Of a stretch of 64,000 bases of DNA, positions 60,474 through 64,000 are shown one piece after another (the first letter of the stretch is position 1; every line of letters starts with the position of its first letter). Source of the DNA: Flavobacteriales bacterium (GTDB lineage Bacteria > Bacteroidota > Bacteroidia > Flavobacteriales_F > PHOS-HE28); contig JADJTW010000015.1 in the NCBI GenBank assembly GCA_016710965.1, positions 1-64,000 on the forward strand. Direction: 5' to 3'. A program made the position numbers and the translations under genes. The notes beneath the pieces were generated by a model that made no database searches, was not told the origin of the DNA, and worked only from the letters and a program-made list of their open reading frames with translations.

Positions 60474-61019
60474 GTGCTGTCCCTTGGCAGGATCCAACGC
60501 GTACTTCTGGTCTTGCCGCTGCTCTTGTGCGTCGCCGCAACGCCACAGCGCGATGCGGAAAAGGATACTACGGCCATCTTGCAGGCGAACTACCTGTATA
60601 ACATCGCGAAGCTGGTGGAATGGAAGGACCCCACCATGCGCAGCGGCAACTTCATCATCGGCGTTATCGGCGGAGCGAACCTATACCAGGAGCTCATCAA
60701 GCAGTACAGTACACGCACCATCGGCAAGCAGCCGATCGAGGTGCGCAAGCTGCCGCGCTCTGCGGAGGTGGAGCGGTGCCACTTGCTCTTCGTAGGCAAG
60801 AGCGATCTCGCGCTGTTGCCGGAGATCTACAAGCGCATGAAGGACCAGCCCACCATGGTGATCACCGAGTATGCCGGCGCTCTTGAAGACGGCTCCGTGG
60901 TGAACTTCGTGAAGGTTGACAACCTGCTGAAGTACGAGCTGAGCATGGCCAATGCCAAGAGGCACGGCCTGGTGGTGGGGCTTACATTGAAGAACCTTGC
61001 GCACCGCGTGGAAGAATGA
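60474..61019 (+). CDS. YfiR-family periplasmic protein (DUF4154)
   Basis: About 181 residues. A GTG at 60474 is proposed as start because it gives a signal-like N-terminus (RIQRVLLVLPLLLCVAATPQ) and keeps the divergent M28 promoter free; no in-frame ATG fits as well and this start is uncertain. The segment ANYLYNIAKLVEWKDP and the order IIGVIGG, LLFVGKSDLALLP and VVNFVKVDNLLKYELSMANA match the YfiR (DUF4154) family, whose best known member restrains a membrane diguanylate cyclase in the periplasm. Overlaps the TPR gene by 4 nt; it is the first gene of a three-gene operon. Confidence 0.82.
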   Translation: MLSLGRIQRVLLVLPLLLCVAATPQRDAEKDTTAILQANYLYNIAKLVEWKDPTMRSGNFIIGVIGGANLYQELIKQYSTRTIGKQPIEVRKLPRSAEVERCHLLFVGKSDLALLPEIYKRMKDQPTMVITEYAGALEDGSVVNFVKVDNLLKYELSMANAKRHGLVVGLTLKNLAHRVEE

Positions 61020-61900
61020 AGCGCCGCTTGCTCATAGCCCTCTTGACGCTGCTGGCGGGACCGCTGGTACGAGCTCAGGACCCCCTCGTGGAGGCGTTGC
61101 GGCGCTACCAGGCAGGCGAATTGGGACAAGCACGCGCCCTCATCGACGAAGCCGTTACCATGCCCGCGCACAAGGAGAACCCCGAAGCATGGCTCTTGCG
61201 GGGCTTCGTGTACAAGGACCTCTTCAAGGTCGCAGCAACGGCGGCTGAAGGAGACCGATCACGCGACGAGGCCCTTGGGAGCCTGTTCACATGCCTCCGC
61301 TTGGACAAGGACTCCACCTACGCCGAAAATGCCACTCAGGCCTACGACTACCTGGCGCGTTCCTGCTTCAACGAAGCAGCGAAAGCCCTCAACGACGGTG
61401 ATGAGGTGCGAGCAACGGCGCTCTTCGCCAAATACAAAGCCGCCGTACTGCTGCGCGACCCCGACGCAGACCTGCGCATAAGGGAAGCAGAATTCTCCAA
61501 TGCATTGGGCACGGTCTATACGAAACGCTTCAACCAGGACCGCACGCAATTGCAGTGGTTCGAGGAGGCCGTGGACGCCTATAAGGCCGTGCTGGCGATC
61601 GATGCCGAGAACTATGGTGCGCACTACAACCTCGCCACGCTATACTACAACCTGGGCGTGCATCGCATACGGGCGATCAAGGCCGACGACGACATCCCGA
61701 GCATCCAGCAGATCCAGGAAGCAGCACGCGAGTACTTCAACCTGGCATTGCCGTACATGCTCAAAGCGCACGACATGAACCCCACCCGGCGAGAGACCCT
61801 GCTCGGGCTCGAGGGCATCTATTACAGCCTGCAGGATGAGGGGAACTCCGAGAAGTTCCGTCAACTGTTCGAATTGCTGCCGCCCGGCGAAGACCGTTGA
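61016..61900 (+). CDS. Secreted TPR-type protein
   Basis: A 294-residue exported protein (signal MKRRLLIALLTLLAGPLVRA) with TPR-like helical repeats around residues 25-70, 110-150 and 180-285, for example FEEAVDAYKAVLAIDAENYG and YNLATLYYNLGVHRIRAI. No catalytic motif. Translationally coupled with the YfiR-like gene (ATGA overlap) and followed 4 nt later by the PP2C-type phosphatase, so it may connect periplasmic sensing with the kinase/phosphatase switch. Partner unknown. Confidence 0.8.
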   Translation: MKRRLLIALLTLLAGPLVRAQDPLVEALRRYQAGELGQARALIDEAVTMPAHKENPEAWLLRGFVYKDLFKVAATAAEGDRSRDEALGSLFTCLRLDKDSTYAENATQAYDYLARSCFNEAAKALNDGDEVRATALFAKYKAAVLLRDPDADLRIREAEFSNALGTVYTKRFNQDRTQLQWFEEAVDAYKAVLAIDAENYGAHYNLATLYYNLGVHRIRAIKADDDIPSIQQIQEAAREYFNLALPYMLKAHDMNPTRRETLLGLEGIYYSLQDEGNSEKFRQLFELLPPGEDR

Positions 61901-61904
61901 TCCC

Positions 61905-63692
61905 ATGGCCATGCGCATGACCATCGGAAGGAAGATCGGGATGGGCTTCGGCCTGTTCATCTTCTTCGCGTTGCTGGTGGTGGTGCTCACCAACCGCACG
62001 CTTGAACGCAGTCGAAGCATCAATGAGGAGATCAACCAGGTGTACTCGCCCTCGGTGGATGCGCTTGTGCGCCTGCGCAATCTCTCGGTGAGCTCGCACA
62101 TGCTCATCAAGCATTGGGCGCTACTGGAAAGCCGCGCCGATGCGCCGGAAAAGACAGAGCTGGTGGAGATCACCACCCAGGAGCTGCCGCGCCTGCTGGA
62201 TCGGCTGGACACGCTCATGGCCTATTGGGACCACGATGAAGTGGCGCTCATGAACCGCGTCACGGCCGAGCTAGATGCGCTCTTCGAGTTGCATGATCAG
62301 ATCAAAACGATGCTGCCATCACTGGAGAGCTATCGCGACCCCTTCGTGCATATGGTGAGGAACGACCTGGCCGAAGAAGGCGGGCCATTGGACCAGCAGA
62401 CCAACAAGGTGCTTTCGGAGTTGGATCATTTGCTCGGGCTGCAAGAGACCCGCCGTCGAGAATTGGGCGGCGGCATGATCCGGAGCTTCGACTCGCTGAA
62501 GTTCTTCGTGCTCTACATGGGCATCGCACTGGTTGTCATAGGGCTCGTCGTGGCGTTCGTCATCGTGCGCGACATCGTCGCTCCTGTGCAGCGCCTGCGC
62601 CATGTGCTCCTCAGTCTTGGGCGCGGCGTGTTCCCACGCACCAAGGTGCGCACAACCAATGATGAGATAGGCGACATGAGCAAGGCGCTGACCTCGTTGG
62701 TCGAGGGCCTGCGCCGAACGACGGACTTCTCGCACTCGGTGGCGGCGGGGGATTTCGAGGCGGAGTATCAGCCGCTGAGCGAGGAGGATGTGCTTGGCCA
62801 CGCGTTGTTGAAGATGCGCGACGAACTGGGCCAGCGCGAGCGCGTGCTCGAGATGAAGGTGGTGGAGAGGACGGAGGAGGTGGTGCGACAGAAGGAGGAA
62901 GTAGAACGGCAAAGCCGCAAGGTGGTGGAGCTGTACAAGAACGTGACCGACAGCATCCGTTATGCGAAACGACTGCAAGAGTCCATACTGCCGCCGGAGC
63001 GTCGGATCAAGGAACTTCTGCCGGAGACCTTCGTGTACTACCGCCCCAAGGATATCGTAAGCGGCGACTTCTATTGGTTCGAACGGATCGATGACAAGGT
63101 GGTCTTCGCCGCCGTTGATTGCACAGGGCACGGCGTGCCGGGCGCCTTCATGAGCCTGATCGGCCACAACGGATTGAACCAGGCCGCGAAGGAGCGCAAC
63201 CGCTCACGGCCCAGCGAGGTGCTTGCCGACCTGAACCGCATCGCCTACGAAGCGCTTCACAAGGACCGGGAGCAATACTTGGTGCGCGACGGCATGGACA
63301 TGGCGCTCTGCAGCTATGACCCCGCACGCGGGGTCCTCGAGTACGCTGGAGCGAACTGCCCGCTCTATATCGTGCGCGATGGGCAGGTCTTGCCCTTCTC
63401 GCCCGATAAGAACGCCATCGGCAGTCTTGAACTCACCGGGCACACCTTCACCGACCATCGCATACGCTTGCAGAGCGGAGACATGGTATACATCTTCTCC
63501 GATGGCTATGCCGACCAATTCGGAGGGCCCAAGGGAAAGAAGTTCCTGTATCGGCGATTCCGTGAATTGCTCGTGGAGATCAGCCCGCAACCCGCCGACC
63601 GTCAGCGCAACCTGCTCAACGATGCATTCAATGCATGGCGCGGCGCCCACGAGCAAGTGGACGACATCCTTGTGATCGGCATGCGCGCCTGA
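61905..63692 (+). CDS. Membrane PP2C-type (SpoIIE) serine phosphatase with HAMP domain
   Basis: A 595-residue receptor phosphatase. A first membrane helix (MGFGLFIFFALLVVVL) leads to a periplasmic helical domain (about residues 29-205). A second helix (FFVLYMGIALVVIGLVVAFV) is followed by a HAMP region, a coiled coil and a SpoIIE/PP2C domain (about 390-595) with PRDIVSGDFYWF-like RPKDIVSGDFYWFERI, the metal Asp in AAVDCTGHGVPGAFMSLIGH, and IFSDGYADQF. Such proteins dephosphorylate anti-anti-sigma factors. A matching RsbW-like kinase lies at 38122, about 24 kb away. Co-transcribed with the YfiR-like and TPR genes, so the periplasmic pair may be its input. Confidence 0.9.
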   Translation: MAMRMTIGRKIGMGFGLFIFFALLVVVLTNRTLERSRSINEEINQVYSPSVDALVRLRNLSVSSHMLIKHWALLESRADAPEKTELVEITTQELPRLLDRLDTLMAYWDHDEVALMNRVTAELDALFELHDQIKTMLPSLESYRDPFVHMVRNDLAEEGGPLDQQTNKVLSELDHLLGLQETRRRELGGGMIRSFDSLKFFVLYMGIALVVIGLVVAFVIVRDIVAPVQRLRHVLLSLGRGVFPRTKVRTTNDEIGDMSKALTSLVEGLRRTTDFSHSVAAGDFEAEYQPLSEEDVLGHALLKMRDELGQRERVLEMKVVERTEEVVRQKEEVERQSRKVVELYKNVTDSIRYAKRLQESILPPERRIKELLPETFVYYRPKDIVSGDFYWFERIDDKVVFAAVDCTGHGVPGAFMSLIGHNGLNQAAKERNRSRPSEVLADLNRIAYEALHKDREQYLVRDGMDMALCSYDPARGVLEYAGANCPLYIVRDGQVLPFSPDKNAIGSLELTGHTFTDHRIRLQSGDMVYIFSDGYADQFGGPKGKKFLYRRFRELLVEISPQPADRQRNLLNDAFNAWRGAHEQVDDILVIGMRA

Positions 63693-63695
63693 GCG

Positions 63696-64000
63696 CTACT
63701 GGAAGGTCCAGCCGCCGCCCATCGCAGTCTCGCGGGGGTTCATGCACATGACGGGGATCTGAGCCTCGTTGGTGATCACTTCCTGCTCGTAGGGAACCCC
63801 CAGCACACCAAAGATGTTGCCCTGTGATAGGTTCATGATCGCGATCAAGTCGGCGTCCACCGCCACGGCGTGCTTGACCACCGCCTCCACGAAATCGCCG
63901 CTGTCCTGATCGGCGATGGTGCATCATGCGCGATGCCCCGCTCATCGAGGTATTGATTGGCGAACTTGATGTGGTTCACCAACTGCTTGTGCAGGAACTC
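63696..64000 (-). CDS. Universal stress protein family, 5' truncated by window edge and frameshifted
   Basis: On the minus strand the last 64 codons (EAVVKHAVAVDADLIAIMNL and on to the stop at 63696) read as the end of a UspA-type nucleotide-binding domain, with ITNEAQIPVMCMNP near the C-terminus. Upstream, the sequence (KQLVNHIKFANQYLDERGIA) clearly belongs to the same protein but in another frame; a single missing or extra base near 63923 (GATGGTGCATC) joins them. The 5' part lies beyond the right edge. Usp proteins often occur as tandem domains and bind ATP. Sequencing error or a broken gene cannot be told apart here. Confidence 0.75.

Overview
The window looks like a chromosomal segment of a GC-rich member of the Bacteroidota, probably Flavobacteriales. 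Reasons: a type IX secretion protein (PorZ) and two proteins with C-terminal sorting domains; Bacteroidota-type families (DUF4292, DUF4837, DUF4175, YwqK-repeat protein); -7 promoter boxes of the form TAnnTTTG or TAnnTTCG upstream of many genes; almost no Shine-Dalgarno sequences. Content is mostly housekeeping and cell-envelope genes. I see no prophage, transposase, CRISPR array or rRNA operon. The genus is inference.

Layout. 1-5589 (minus) is the 5' part of a giant secreted repeat protein running off the left edge; its ~88-residue repeats follow a three-unit A-B-C order. 5708-13646 (plus): orphan membrane histidine kinase, enoyl-CoA hydratase, polysaccharide flippase, a broken small membrane gene, dUTPase and a nucleotidyltransferase, with three imperfect palindromic elements in the gaps. 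13659-22169 (plus): an envelope run of TPR lipoprotein, DUF4292 lipoprotein, EnvC-like protein, TatA, GatA (frameshifted), LysM lytic transglycosylase, DUF4837 lipoprotein and a small unknown protein. 22166-30039 (minus): S9 peptidase, RecO, PorZ, tRNA-Cys, FolB, GltX and a small GNAT protein. 30152-34587 (plus): two paralogous secreted PKD-like proteins flanking a glycosyltransferase. 34701-42796: DUF4175 giant, RsbW-like ATPase, YbeY, MnmG and a methyltransferase, with two parS-like palindromes in and just after mnmG, suggesting the origin region is not far. 43149-49958: ALDH7 dehydrogenase with an 11-G tract, thioredoxin-like lipoprotein, M28 peptidase, RpiB and a YwqK-repeat protein. 49987-53749: six-PAS histidine kinase plus LytTR response regulator. 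53780-58950: RNase R diverging from prs-rplY, then pth and ferritin. 58952-64000: second M28 peptidase, a YfiR/TPR/PP2C signalling trio and a truncated, frameshifted universal stress protein.

Together the genes cover translation and tRNA modification (GltX, GatA, MnmG, YbeY, Pth, L25, tRNA-Cys), nucleotide supply (Dut, Prs, RpiB), envelope building and secretion (flippase, transglycosylase, EnvC-like, TatA, PorZ and sorted proteins) and signalling. Two frameshifts and one in-frame stop in otherwise good genes hint at residual assembly errors, so gene-integrity claims should be read with that in mind. The most interesting items are the higher-order repeat of the surface protein, the parS-like pair at mnmG, an inverted-repeat-flanked in-frame insertion inside MnmG, and the palindromic intergenic family.
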